Source: Undaria pinnatifida
Taxonomy: Eukaryota > Sar > Phaeophyceae > Laminariales > Alariaceae
Assembly (NCBI GenBank): GCA_012845835.1
Contig: JABAKD010000005.1
Location: 10,808,705-10,872,704 of the forward strand
Direction of reading: 5' to 3'
DNA length: 64,000 bases
Below are positions 11,440-22,774 of the stretch, piece by piece; position 1 is the stretch's first letter, and each line of letters starts with the position of its first letter. The notes under the pieces were generated by a model that worked only from the letters and a program-made list of their open reading frames with translations, was not told where the DNA came from and searched no databases. A program made the position numbers and the translations under genes.

Positions 11440-12300
11440 GATTACGGTATATGGGTCGGGGTGTTGCGTGGAGAATATCCTACGAGCATACCACTGACAG
11501 AGAAAGAGAGTCAACGAGACAGAGCGAGGAGTGGACTGAGAACGCGATCTTCTTAAAAAATGAGAGCTAAGGGGAGGAGGGCCGACTGGAGGACGGGCAA
11601 GGACGATGAAAGGCGACAGGAGATCGACAAAGAGATGGAGAACATGGCAGATGGAATGTGCGGCTCTCCTCCCGTGGGTTAGAGGAGGGGAGCAATTTCG
11701 ACAAGGAGAGTGTACTAGAGAGAGCAAAATAGCACATGACATGAGAGCCTCGAAGCAGGAGTGGAGCTATGACAAGGAAGGAAGCTGGCAGCAGCCGAGA
11801 AGGACCCCGGTGAAAGGAGCAGGTCGAAGGTGAGGGGGTGGCGCCAGGTGGAATAGGTCGAAGGAAGGAGGAGGCCTGCAGGTCAAAGGGCGGAGAATCG
11901 GATGCAGAGCCGGACTACAATGAATTGACAGGGAGCAGCGCGGGGAAGGAGACCAACGTTTAGGGAGACAGCACGCCGAGCACGATGACGAGGAGAATGT
12001 CTACTAAACTGAAAAGGAGCAACGGAGATTGCAGTTCAACGGATGACAAGTGTCGCGGGAAGGGCAACAGCTCGGTGAAGAGAAGCAGTACGGTCAGGGA
12101 CAGCTGCTCGGTTTCGCCTCCTCCGAGTTGTTCTTCTCCGAGCTCATCCTTTTCTCCTGGGTGCATGATTTCCGTGTTCTGCATTTCCACGAGCTCCGCG
12201 GTTTCACTGAGCTCCACGCTCTCTCCGTACTTCCTCTGCTCCGCGGTACTCCTCCCCTCTATTTTGCCAGCGACATCCGCCCTCTCCCCTCTGTAAACTG
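11440..12300. other. Strand-asymmetric block: purine-rich then pyrimidine-rich
   Basis: From about 11500 to 11960 the + strand is strongly purine-rich (GAGA/GGAGGA runs). From about 12090 to 12300 it turns pyrimidine-rich (CTCCTCC/TTCTTCTCC). The second half repeats GAGCTCC-type strings with a period near 20 bp. Several frames are open for 100-190 codons on both strands, but codon content follows the composition bias and no family is recognised, so I do not call a gene. Confidence 0.5.
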
Positions 12301-12632
12301 TAGAAACCCGTGCTGCGATAAGGGCGCAATATTTTTTTTTGCCGACCCCAGAACGTTTCAGACCGGCAGGGCTCATCAACTTGAACTAGCAAACCTACCT
12401 CGATACCTATGCAACACCCGTTATGATAGTGTGTGTACACGAGCCATGGAAATGGTTCACCGAGTCGCATTTTTGTTTTTCTCGAAGTCGGCCACTGCAT
12501 CGATCGTAGAGATGTTCAATGGAGGCGACCCCCAGGAAAACGTAAGCGGGGCCTCCACCGTAGCTACAGCATGCGTCCAGACCTTCTCCTGTTCCCGGCG
12601 TGGTGTTCATCTAGTCATCCCACGGTAGACTG

Positions 12633-12875
12633 ATTCTACGATAGTCCCCCAAAACACCAGTGATTATCTTTCAACGAGCGTTTCGTGGCTGCTCGACACG
12701 AGGAAGGATGCTATGAAAAGTTTGTCTTCACATATATCTCTTGTTCGCGAACTACTGTCGACCGATCACGTCGGGGTGGAAAAGGGCACCGTATTTAAGG
12801 AGCTACGGCCGTGGGCTGCTTTCAAAACCGGCGATTTCCGTTAAAGCAAATTTTGGGGGGGGGCTACCGTAGAAT
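12633..12875 (+). mobile_element. R5 MITE, copy 1 (243 bp)
   Basis: Terminal inverted repeats read ATTCTACGATAGTCCCCC at the left and GGGGGGGCTACCGTAGAAT at the right. The interior carries ACGAGCGTTTCGTGGCTGCT, CGTCGGGGTGG and CAAAACCGGCGATTTCCG. The interior is shared with copies at 22775-23023 and 40411-40652. There is no coding capacity, so it is non-autonomous. A clear target duplication was not found. Confidence 0.8.
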
Positions 12876-12927
12876 GGCACGTTAATGTTAAATGCTAATG
12901 CCAACGTGAATGTTAATGCTAATGTAC

Positions 12928-13282
12928 ATGATAATGTTGGCCTCCTCATGCGAAGAGCTACCGCTTGCATACTGCAGTCTAATCAATTACACCGAGTAGA
13001 CTTTTAGTTTTAGGATTAACGCCTAGAGGCTTGGCCGGGTTCCGCGAGCGAATGCTTTCGAAGTCATGTAGCATCTGGGGTGATGATGGATGATGAATGA
13101 TGGATGATGGATGATAGATGATGGATTATGGATGACGGATAATGAATGCTGGATGCTGGGTGATGGATGATGGATGATGGATGATTGACGATGGGTGATG
13201 AGTGATTGGTGATTGATGATGGATGATACTGAGCTCCTCAAGTTAAGAACCCAGAGACCTTCTGCTACATCCCTACCGTGGG
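12928..13282 (+). repeat. R3 dispersed repeat, copy c, with expanded GATGGAT minisatellite
   Basis: It shares GAATGCTTTCGAAGTCATGT with copy b, and GAGCTCCTC and CCCTACCGTGGGA with copy a. Between about 13080 and 13228 the copy holds a run of GATGGAT/GATGAAT units. Confidence 0.65.
13080..13228. repeat. GATGGAT-type simple repeat
   Basis: About 150 bp of degenerate 7- to 10-bp GATGGATGAT units, inside R3 copy c. Open frames on either strand here are products of the repeat. Confidence 0.9.
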
Positions 13283-13394
13283 ACGGCGCTTATTTTTTTC
13301 TTTGTTCCGACCTGCTCCCTTAGTACCTTTGGGCCGGCTACTGCCCCGGATGCTGCCAAAAAGACAACAGCTCGCGATACGTTGACAGGGATTG

Positions 13395-13525
13395 AGGAAT
13401 CGATCTAAGTGCAGGGCTGGTTGTCGAAAACCATCCTGCCGGGGGTTGGTCCAATTTGCTCGAGGCTGGCCTTTCGGCCCCACAAAACGTGGGGAAAACG
13501 CCACCGACACCCGCTGTGCAGTACC
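13395..13525 (-). pseudogene. Possible relic of an ABC ATPase exon (signature end to D-loop)
   Basis: Following a CTGCACAG acceptor-like site, one frame reads RVSVAF and FVGPK, as after an ABC signature. A frame one base away reads LDQPPAGWFSTTS, aligning position by position with a Walker B/D-loop of the [13 protein letters not shown] type. If real, it is an ABCG-like exon decayed by at least one frameshift, upstream of the intact ABCG exons on the same strand. The region is short and could be coincidence. Confidence 0.3.
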
Positions 13526-13715
13526 TCAAGTTCCCCTGCCGACGTCTATTATCTCCATGTGTTAGAGTTGGGGCTAGGGCCACGATTAGGATTCGGAGTC
13601 GCGTTGGGCCTACGTGTGATATTGAGGTGGACCTTAAACGGCCGGCAGCAGTATTTATGCCGGCTGGTCCTGCAACTAGGGAGTGCCTTGATTTCGGTTC
13701 ATAGTCGCTGTGCAC

Positions 13716-15650
13716 ACAGACACACTACGAGCACCTGGTGGTATATCTCTCGATGATATGAAGGCTGAGAGGCAAAACGCCGAAAAACTGGTAATGACGT
13801 GGTTTGTTTCCGTAACCCATTGTGGTAATCTACCTATATCTAGTGACATCTGTCCAGCCACTCCTGTATGTCTTCCACTCTGCCCACTCCGGTGAGGAAC
13901 GTGTGGTGTTCATATCAATAACGCCTAACCATCCTTGAGTTTCCCTGATAGAGCTGTAGATACGTTTTCAGTCCCAACATATGTCCGGTTATGTCGTACC
14001 GGCAACGTTGCTTGAGTTACAGCCCGACAAACTAGTCGCCTTGGAACAGTCGGTTTCAAAGAGAAGCTGCGCAGAGTTGAAACCACGGACTGAACAGCTA
14101 GATATGTGTGAGTTTCCCCCACATTAAACAACGTAGCGGACATCGTCTTGTTTGCATCGATATGTACGCTCCTGGGCTTATATGTGTTATTTTCCACCGA
14201 GCCACATCATGGGTGGACGACGCCCCCACCCCCGACCCCCCCCCCCTCATTTGGAACATCAATGGCGTGGTGTGCCCATTAAGCTCTTTGCCGGGCAAGC
14301 TGCCGTTATATACCGGCGTTGTACCACGCAAGAAAACGCGTCGACGTCTCGCAACGTCGACGACCACACCGATTGATGCAATGCGGGGAGGCGACTAAGT
14401 ATTTTGCATCGTGAAAGACAACGTGCATATTTGAGCATGACCGCTGACCTGACCGGTCGCAAAGGCCGTCCACAACATGGATATTTGGGATACGACGGGT
14501 GACCTGCTTTTCCTTATGTGAGCCACAGCATAGCTTTGTGCAATGCGATGCGGTGATCTGACGTTTCCTAAATCGGCCGGGGGCGTGACAATTTGCAATT
14601 CGAGGCAGCAGCTTAGGCTTCAGCGAAGTGGAGGACGGAGTGTCTTTGGTGGCATGCAAAGGAATAAGTGGACCTTCCGTACTATGGGAAATGGCGTGGG
14701 CTTTAGCCATGCGAGGGGGCAACGTGGCGGTTGCAAGGTATTTGGGTTTTCGCATTCGACAGTGCCGTTGTTTTCGTGGCGTGCAATCGTGCCACTATTA
14801 ACGGTCTTGCAGCTTTTTTTGCTATTTCTACTTGGCTATAGTGACACATATATTATATTTGAGCACTTTCATTGTGACACATACACGGGGTCAGCAGTGG
14901 GGCGGGTCTCAGAGCGGAGAACGGCCACGCTCCAAGCCCCACCCGCCCAGCTCCAACGTCGTGTACACGTTATAGCCACGAGAACACAGCGGTAACTGTG
15001 TAGACCTACCGTACCGTCTATAACTGTCGTACAAGTAGTCCAGGGCGCAATGATACCTGCATAGCGCAAGAAGGTACTCGCCGTGACGAGCCACCCGCTC
15101 TAGGCATGCCCGTGTTGGTCGAGAGATAGATGTGGGTACACCAGGGGACACGAGGTCGTCAAAACGACAGTACACTGCCAATTGGTGTTTTCTACGGGTC
15201 GCAATGGTGCACGCAGGCCCTGCGTGTGCGTGCCCATAGTGGTCAATCGACACTTGCATGTGATACATGCTACCTTTGTACATGTACATTGTGTAGGGCG
15301 GGTAGAGCCCCGAGTGCCTCTGACATTCGTCGCTTGACGAGCTCTGTATACCTCACCCAAAAACAAAAAAAACTGTAATATCATGTTAAAGTGCAACCCG
15401 ATAAACAACCTCGTGGGCTATATACTAAATATATATATACTAATGGTAGTATACAAGGAGAATTGTGTGGAAAAGAAAGCTGTATGCGTCATTCCGATGG
15501 CATCGGGTTCAGCAGCCATGCAGGATCATTCAGGAAAACGATTTAGCAGAAGGTGCCATTAATAACTCTATCCTAAAATATCACAGGCCATATCAAACAT
15601 TTGTTCTTCAAAATTCATGGCGAGTCGACGAGGGAAGCATTTAATGACAA
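13716..15650. other. No gene recognised
   Basis: Several open frames of 60-150 codons occur on both strands, but none has a recognised motif, splice pattern or homolog I can name. An R11 repeat piece sits at 15345-15422. Confidence 0.4.
15345..15422 (+). repeat. R11 dispersed repeat fragment
   Basis: ATACCTCACCCAAAAACAAA, then GTTAAAGTGCAACCCGATAA and CCTCGTGGGCT. This matches the 24815 copy (ATACCTCACCCAACAAAACA ... AGTGCAACACCATGAAAAAT). Confidence 0.5.
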
Positions 15651-15659
15651 ATTATTCCC

Positions 15660-15790
15660 GCGATAAAAACAGGGCATGTACCGTAGTGGGGAGGGAGGGG
15701 GCAGGAAAGCCCGATATATGAGCCTGGATCCGAGTTGCTATTGGGAGGGAGAGCGAGAGAAGTGCGAGGGTAATGAATGGAATGAAGAAA
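15660..15790 (+). repeat. SINE-B 3' part
   Basis: It contains ATGTACCGTAGTGGGGAGGG, then GGATCCGAGTTGCTATTGGG. The same pair of segments recurs at 31560, 34185 and, reversed, 23620-23745. Confidence 0.55.
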
Positions 15791-15889
15791 AAAAAAGAAA
15801 TGTGTGCCCAGGAAGTTGCCCTCGGTGTTTTCAAGGCCAACGAATCTCGGTGATTCAAAGGATTCAAAGGCCAACGACTGCAAGGCGGT

Positions 15890-17480
15890 GGCGGACCATG
15901 GCGATGGCGGGGCGGGGATGCTCGGCGGAGCGGAGAAAATGGTTCATGGTTAATGGCTGCCTGTAAAAGTGCCCTCTATACTGCTGATTTATTAGTTTCG
16001 AATGCTGGTTCGTGGTCGTGTTTTGCTTTTTGTAACCTATCCCAATCACTTTGACCCTGAGCACATGCAAGGAATATCGCGGGGAACGTCCTTGGCCAAT
16101 GACAAAGGAGCCTTATTTATAGCTGCACCCATGTTTTTAGAACACATGCTTGGACTCTGCGTGGAATTACTATGCCCTGTTTCGTAAAATAGATCCCTTT
16201 CACCTTTTGGTGCCGACAGTTGTTGTGCTACGAGCAGTGGCGGGGCTGGGTATATGGTTCATGGCTAACAGCGGAATTTGTTGCTGCTGCTTCGAACTTC
16301 GAATCTTGTCTCGTTGTGCTTTGCTCGTTGTGACCTTCCGCAAACACGTTAAGCTCGAGTATGCAAGGAATGCCCCAAGAGACGTTCTCGGCCGAAGACG
16401 AAACAGACTGCTTTAGAGTTGCACCCACGCGTTTCTTGGGAAATTTAAAAGAGATACTGCTCTGTGATCATTTTTCTAGTCGTAAAATAGGCCTTTTTCA
16501 CCTCTTGGTGCTAGCAGTTCTGGTGGCTTGGCTAATGACTGCCTGGATAAACGACAAATAAATGAACGATCCTTAGCCGTTCGAATCCCCGCTCGTTGGT
16601 TTGCGTTTTGCGACCTGCCCCCCAGTCGCTTTGACTGTGAGTACATGCAAGAAATCTCCCGGGAACCGTTCTCGGCCAATGACTAAACAGGCTACTTTAG
16701 AGTTGCACCCACGATGTTATTGTGGGGAAATGCATTTACATATTGTGAAATCGCCATATTTCAATCGTAAAACAGGTTATTTCCCCTTTTTCGTACTGAC
16801 TGACGGTTGCTGCATTGCCAGAAGTGGTGGGTCGGGAGCTAAGGATCACGTTAAGGATCACAATCAATGATCTCCTCGATAAAGGACTAATGGCCGATGC
16901 CTCGGGGATCAAGTCCTGGTTCCTTGTTGTTGAATTTCGTATCCTCACAGGTACCTCAATCCCTTTTACTGTGAAAATATGCAAGGAACACTACTACTGG
17001 AAACAAACTGGAAAAATTCATGTCTAATGGGCAGAGTCTGCTTCAGAGCCCTTCATTCGTCTTTCTTGGGAAAACCCTTTACTACTTAATGTGGGATCAT
17101 TATATTCCAATCCTATACGACGAAGCCACACCCTTGGTTGTGGCAGTGGTTGTCCTGTCAGCTGTGGCGGGGGGCGGGATTAATGGTTCATGGTCAACGA
17201 CCGCTTGTGCTAATTATGTTTTCGGTTTCAAATCCAAGCTCGTTGGTATGCTCTTGGTAACCCAGCCCACTCACTTTGGCCCTGATATTGCAAGGAACAT
17301 TGCATGGAAAATTGAGGGAAAAGTCCCCGTGACGTGACAATGCCTCGGCCATTTGACCCTTTTAGACCTGCACCCATTTTGTGGGAGGGGAAACGCTTGC
17401 AATTGGAGTGGGATCATTTTTCTGCACTTCTGTTTTGGTACTGCTTCGTACTTGCGTGCGTGGAATGCCGTAATGCCGTG
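15890..17480. repeat. Tandem array, about five units of 285-340 bp
   Basis: Each unit has, in order, a TGGTTCATGGYTAAYG string, CTCGTTGGT, CACTTTGACCCTGA, CATGCAAGGAA, AGTTGCACCCACG, GTGATCATTTTTC and CGTAAAATAG-type strings. The TGCACCCAY landmark or its variant occurs near 16123, 16418, 16703, 17042 and 17368. Units are diverged, so the array is old. The scattered ORFs of 60-110 codons differ between units and are not conserved, which argues against coding. Confidence 0.8.
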
Positions 17481-18060
17481 TATGAATCGTTTGATCAATC
17501 TACACGCGAAGTCTCTCGGAAGTGTGAAATTTCGAAACTTCGAGTCAACAATCTCCTCTGACGTCCGATTAGAGAACACGGCATTAGAGTACACAGATCG
17601 AAATCCCAAACGCCAAATTCCTAGATCGATCCCCCAGATAGCAAAACTATCGGAGCGTTCGGATCTCTGTAAGATTCGATAAAGTGATCATATATTTTCC
17701 ACTTCTTTATACTATACTGTCCCCCGCCTGGGCTCTCTGAAAGAGAGTGTTGCGTCCCTTTTTTTTTTCCCCGTGCTCTTCTGTACCAGGAATGTGCTTT
17801 TGTTTTTCGTGCGCGTCCGTTCTACTCCGTATTTATCTTCGCATTGTCTCTGCTGTCTCACTCGATAGACTAGGTGTGTAGTTCAGATCCGCTGGATCAG
17901 CATGCAGGCTCATGTTTCGCATCTCTACTGCAACGAACGGTACTCGGCTTCCTTTTTTGTCTCGAGAAGACTTCAACAGTTCCTTCCCGCGCTGACTGGC
18001 GTTGAGACATGCTTGCCTACGTTATAGGGAGTGCTCTCGTAAGTTGGAGTCTGTAGAAAA
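17480..18060. other. No gene recognised
   Basis: Single-copy-looking sequence with a T-run at about 17760. No repeat or coding signal I can support. Confidence 0.4.
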
Positions 18061-18062
18061 TA

Positions 18063-18168
18063 AACATCTCCGTACCTTCAGAGATTTGAACCTCTGATGC
18101 CAACCTTAGTTAGTAGTGTCGGAGTTGAACCACTAAACTAAACTACCGGCGCGACCGGTACAAATTCG
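18063..18168 (-). repeat. tRNA-like SINE head
   Basis: On the minus strand it begins ACCGGTCGCGCCGGTAG, has an A-box-like TAGTTTAGTGG and a perfect 5-bp T-arm (CAGAG, loop with GTTCAAAT, CTCTG) forming a B box. The 7-bp acceptor ends cannot pair, so it is not a working tRNA. The ACCGGTCGC start is shared with the SINE-A heads. Confidence 0.55.
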
Positions 18169-18687
18169 ACACATTGCGTTGAAGCAGACGCACACACTGC
18201 AAAATCACACAGCGATCCTGCCTTGTGGCACACGAATATATGAGGACCACCTCGGCGGCGATCCGGGACGTACCCTCGGACGCCACTACACGGCGCGAGA
18301 AACTTTTACCGCATGAGCGGCACACAGAAGCATGCAGAGAGAAGCCAACGAGTTGTGAGGCGTATGAAGACGAATCTATGTGCTAAGGCGAATCTAAGAC
18401 GGGCTAAACGGTGAAAAAAAAAAGCAATGCGGACGCCTACGTAAGGTTCGTACGCTTCCTATTCCTTAATTTATTGCTGTCGGCGTATTGCTCGCTGTGC
18501 TCGATTTCTAGGTCTGAGTTAAGAGTCGTTTCGCTCGTCTTGAGAGAAGTGCAAATAGCAACGATCTACAAGTACATGTATATATGTATGATACATAGGC
18601 TTGCACTCGCTCTACTAGAAAAAAAGTGTTTCTATTGTGGCAAGTATATCCCGAACCCTCCTATAGTCTATATTATTATAAATAAAA

Positions 18688-18986
18688 ATACAATCCAGGT
18701 GTGAGATCGAAGATTTTGTCGAAACCTATATTTGCAAGCTGTGTGTGATACTCCGATCGCGCGTATTACGGGTTGCGTGTCTTCATTGAGGATATAAGTC
18801 GGCGACTCCCCTTGCAACTACAGCAGTGTAGCTATCAGGGTCAACAGGGTGATGTTAGCCAGTCTGTGCGCGGAAACTATAAAACCCGTTTTTGAGGGGA
18901 CAAAATCTGACAGCTGTGGAACGAAATGCATCAGTTTATTAGGTGAGTACTGTAGTGAGTCGAATAACCGGTGAGGGGAAGGCGGA
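18688..18986 (+). repeat. R1 head plus first module
   Basis: It starts at ATACAATCCAGGTGTGAG and includes GTCGGCGACTCCCCTTGCAA, GGTCAACAGGGTGATGTTAG, AAAACCCGTTTTTGAGGGGA and GTCGAATAACCGGTGAGGGG, where similarity ends. Confidence 0.85.
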
Positions 18987-18989
18987 TTG

Positions 18990-19128
18990 CTGTATGTATG
19001 AGAAAATTACAGCAAAACATAGTGCTAGCCTTCTCGCAAAAAACGCGCAAATCAGGCTATTACTATGTCAGGCTGACGATACTATCGTAGGCGAGAGCGA
19101 AAGCATACGTTCGTTACAGAAACTCGCT
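18990..19128 (+). repeat. R7 repeat, copy 1
   Basis: AATTACAGCAAAACATAGTG, CTAGCCTTCTCGCAAAAAAC and GTCAGGCTGACGATACTATC. A second copy lies at 31150-31270. Confidence 0.6.
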
Positions 19129-19129
19129 G

Positions 19130-20165
19130 GTTTTGGGAGAAGCCATCATCGCAGAATCAGTCCCTGGGGGGGCATCTGCATGCCCGAAAAGACGCGTATT
19201 GCGATGGAGAGGTAGTAGCACTCTTTTTTGCTACGTGCGTTTCTGGATGGCGCGGCCTTTTGAACCAAAAATCGTGGACATGTATCACTTTTGCTTTGCG
19301 ATATTTCTTGCCTGTGTACACATAGACCATGGCTGGGTTTTTGTCCATCGGTCCGCGTTTTCAGCTTGCTGTGGAAGCTAAGTTTGTGGGTGACGCATAA
19401 TGCTCCTCAGGGGAGAACGCGTGGGAAAAAGTATGGTGAAACCGTAGCAGCAGAGCGTGTCAATAAAGTAAAAGATATTTTTCGATTCTCCAGGCGTGTC
19501 GGAGGAGTGCCCATCCGTACGAGTTTGCCACCATGCTGCGCACTGTGCAGGCCGGACACCTTTCTTACTCCGGTGGCTCCTTGAGCTATAATAGTTCGTG
19601 AAGCCGATGGCGGAATTATAAATTTCTTTTCAGACACGTTTTTCCCTCTGAAGCCTTGAAGAAGTGGCTAACATGCGAGCGTGCGGGGTTCGTAAACGTC
19701 AGTGTGTAGACCAATTTGTGGAGTCTAGTGTACTATGTACAATTGTTGGATTCAATATTACACCTTTCAGGAGACTCTCACCGTGTGATGCGTTCGTGGC
19801 GCTCTCTCGGTTGTGTAAAATGCAGTAGTAATGCCAAAAAACTGGTGCCGATTGTCCATTATCCTACGAGTTTAGTCTAATCTATATGACAAACCAGGTA
19901 TACATTATACCAGTAGACTATACCCTGGTGAAGAGTTAAAAGTTCCCCCCCGTGTGTATACTGGAGTGTATATATGAACAGGACAAAGATAACCATGAAT
20001 CACCGCAAATATACCGACATTTTTAACTAAACTTTAATACCACCTGTGTGGCGTGATAGTGCACTACCTATGGAGAAATAAATAGTACAACTCGACAAGA
20101 CCCTCAGCGTGTAGTGGTTTTTAAATATTTCTATGATCAATAGACTATTATATAAACAAAATTAA
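19130..20165. other. No gene recognised
   Basis: Open frames of up to 97 codons on both strands have no recognisable motif. TAGTCTA/TAGACTA heptamers occur near 19870, 19911 and 20140. Confidence 0.4.
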
Positions 20166-20166
20166 A

Positions 20167-20806
20167 ATATACTCCTCCAGCTGTGAGATCGAATATTTTG
20201 TCGAAACTCATCTTTGCAAGCTGTGTGCGATACTCCGATCGCGCGTATTACTGGGTGTGTGTTCTCATTGAGGATTAAGGTCGGCGACTCCCCTTGGAAC
20301 TACAGTGTAGCTATCAGGGTCAACAGTATAACTCAACCGTCAGATTTGTTCCCTTAAAGGATTCATAGTTTCCGCACACAGACTGCTGCCTCGCCTGCCC
20401 CCCCCCCCCCCGGCCCCCTCTTGTTCACCCCCCGGCCCCCGCGCGCTTCAAATCTCCGCCCTCCCCTCACCTGGTTATGCGACTTACAGGATATCCTTGA
20501 TAAACTGATGCATTTCCTTCCACAGGCGTCAGATTCTGTCCCCCTCAAAAACGGGTTTTATAGGTTCCGCTTCCATCGGCGTCAGATTTTGTCCCCCTCA
20601 AAAACGGGTTTTATAGGTTCCGCGCACAGACTGATTAACACCACCCTGTTGACCCTGGTACAAGCTGCACTGTAGTTCCAACGGGAGTCGCCGACTTATA
20701 TCCTTAACGAGGACACACACCCCGATACGCGCAGTCGGAGTATCACACACACAGCTTGCAAAGATGAGTTTCGACGGAATCTTCGATGTCACAGGTGGAG
20801 TGTATT
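20167..20806. repeat. R1 composite with two heads in inverted orientation (640 bp)
   Basis: The left end is a + head (ATACTCCTCCAGCTGTGAG to GGGTCAACAG, about 160 bp). The right end is a minus head ending at about 20806 (GGTGGAGTGTAT). This gives long terminal inverted repeats around a C-rich centre. Just inside the right arm the module TCAGATTTTGTCCCCCTCAA is duplicated in tandem (about 20527 and 20583). The form is that of a foldback element. Confidence 0.8.
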
Positions 20807-21499
20807 CATTTCTATGATATGTGTAAAACCCAATCTCGTCCATCACACCCGCACTGACTGACTATTAACTCCCGTATGACGCATGCAGGGTCAAGAATCC
20901 TAACGGCAGATGAGCAGGACTAATGAAAACAGCGTCATCGCAAAAACACCGAGCGAGATGTTTAACCACCTACTGTGGCTGCTGTAGTTGGTAGTGTGCC
21001 GGGTGTTGTGGCATATACAATGCACCTGGAGGGAGCTCTCGACGATTTGTTTTTGCTGTAATGTTTCTACAGAACACCCCAAAACATCCGGCAAACTCCC
21101 TCGTACTGATTCTCGATTTCTTCTGGAGAGTTACGAGTCCAATACACCGTGCATGCGAAATATATAGAAAACCAGCATCATCGCAGATATACCTAGACTT
21201 TCGACTACTAACACCTGGTATTAACAGTGCACGCCATTGTGTGGTAGTAACAGGACAGCTCGAGGAGATTCCCAGAGTTGTGTGTTTCGTCGCGCCCTTT
21301 CGGTGCGTTTTCGTCTTGATGCTGCTATTTTTTTTTTTTTTTTTTCTAGCCAACGGTACGCAACACACTCACTTCTACCTAGAGCTATCAGTCGGCACGA
21401 CTTAGGTCTCCAACTAGTTGCCAGTCGGTCTAACAGCCGCGCGCTATGATATTATAGGTGCACCACTTTTTTTTCTGAGGTGTTCCTCTATTTGGGAGA

Positions 21500-21572
21500 G
21501 CTTGAGGCCTCTGAAAAAAACTTACTTAGAGAAAAATAAAACGGCTACCAGATGAAAAATCCCATGGCCTTG
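21500..21572 (+). repeat. R11 dispersed repeat fragment
   Basis: GAAAAAAACTTACTTAGAGA and AGATGAAAAATCCCATGGCC, the same ending as the 24815 copy. Confidence 0.5.
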
Positions 21573-21854
21573 ACACACAACGAGAATCACGCCAAAACAA
21601 AAATGACCCATTTCCGACGACTCTGGGTTAGTAAGGAGCCCGGTCACTCAGAAACCTTTTCTGACAAAAAATAATTGCTACCTCCATCGTAGCATGCGTC
21701 AACAGTTAGTAGTCGCTTCCCGTAGGTGCCGACAATTAGCCTCCTTCGCTTTCCCTACTTGCAAGAAGGGTTGCTTAAGACGGGGTACGGATTTCGCTTG
21801 TTTTGAGCGGGCCCCGCTCGGCCGGTGGGAACTGATTTGGCTCGCTTCGCGCGC

Positions 21855-22055
21855 CCGACTCAAGTCGGAAAGTCGGCTGGCCATCACTTGGTCTCGCCAG
21901 CCGACTTGCCGACTAACGTCAGTTAATTCGTTTACAGCACCCACCGATTAGTTTCTAGCCGTGAAGTCCTGCCGACGACGAATGCTACAGCACGGGGGGT
22001 CCCTTCGGGATCCCTTCGGGATCACTCTCGCGAGTGACCCCGCTATTCGTCGGGG
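21855..22055. other. Cluster of strong hairpins
   Basis: GTCGG A AAGTCGGCTGGC at 21864-21881 pairs with GCCAGCCGACTT G CCGAC at 21896-21913, giving 17 of 18 bp around a 14-nt loop. Downstream are two CCCTTCGGG hairpins in tandem (21999-22020), a TCACTCTCGCGAGTGA palindrome (22022-22037) and GACCCC...GGGGTC (22036-22057). The role is unknown. No ORF of note. Confidence 0.7.
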
Positions 22056-22059
22056 TCTT

Positions 22060-22770
22060 GAGAATTTCGTGCCATTTTTTTTTTTTTCAAAATGATCCTC
22101 CAAGAGGGTGGCTAGCTACGCTGGGCCAAGCAAAATCGCTTAGCTAACGTAAGTTCGGCAATGGGGTACAGAGTCACTCATGCGAATATGATACCTCAGA
22201 ACCGATAGTAAACGAGGGGGTGTACTACGACATCATCAGAACACCATCCCATCTCGTAGCATCACCATAACATCCCCCGTACTAATATCACGCCCTTGGT
22301 CCGACCCACAGCTCTTCTACACGTACGTATCGATTCTTCGTTTTCTTGGGACTCGCAACTTCTGTATGCGATACATACATGAGCACCGAAAGAGAAAAAC
22401 AGCGCCATCGCAAATATGCCGACATTTTCAACTATGTGGACATTCAGGGAGTATTGCATCTTGTCGTATTATTGGCGACAGGGAAGACTCTCAGCGGGTT
22501 GCGCGTGGTGTGAGTGTTTAGTAGGTAACGTTTACTAGGCTGGCACGGGTTCTCCGTTCCGGAAAATGATAAGCTCAACGGTGTATCTGCAGGACATTGA
22601 AAACCAGCAGCATCGCAGACTGTCCAACCACATACCGTAGGATATTTTACTTCACCTACTACGTAAACAAACAAATCAACGAATGACACAGCATAAATAG
22701 TGTGAATGCATACAATATTTGGAATACCGTACATGCATGTAGGTAAAATGCCTTGGCCTTGCCCACATAT
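22060..22770. other. No gene recognised
   Basis: Unassigned intergenic sequence; open frames of 60-100 codons without motifs. Isolated GAGTCACTCATGCG relates loosely to the palindrome at 22022. Confidence 0.35.
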
Positions 22771-22774
22771 GACT

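Noticed and set aside
12050..12628. 192-codon + ORF
   Set aside because: It lies in the pyrimidine-rich skewed block, overlaps an equally open minus frame and shows no domain.
18063..18168. Genuine tRNA gene
   Set aside because: The T arm is perfect, but the acceptor ends do not pair and the same start occurs in SINE heads.
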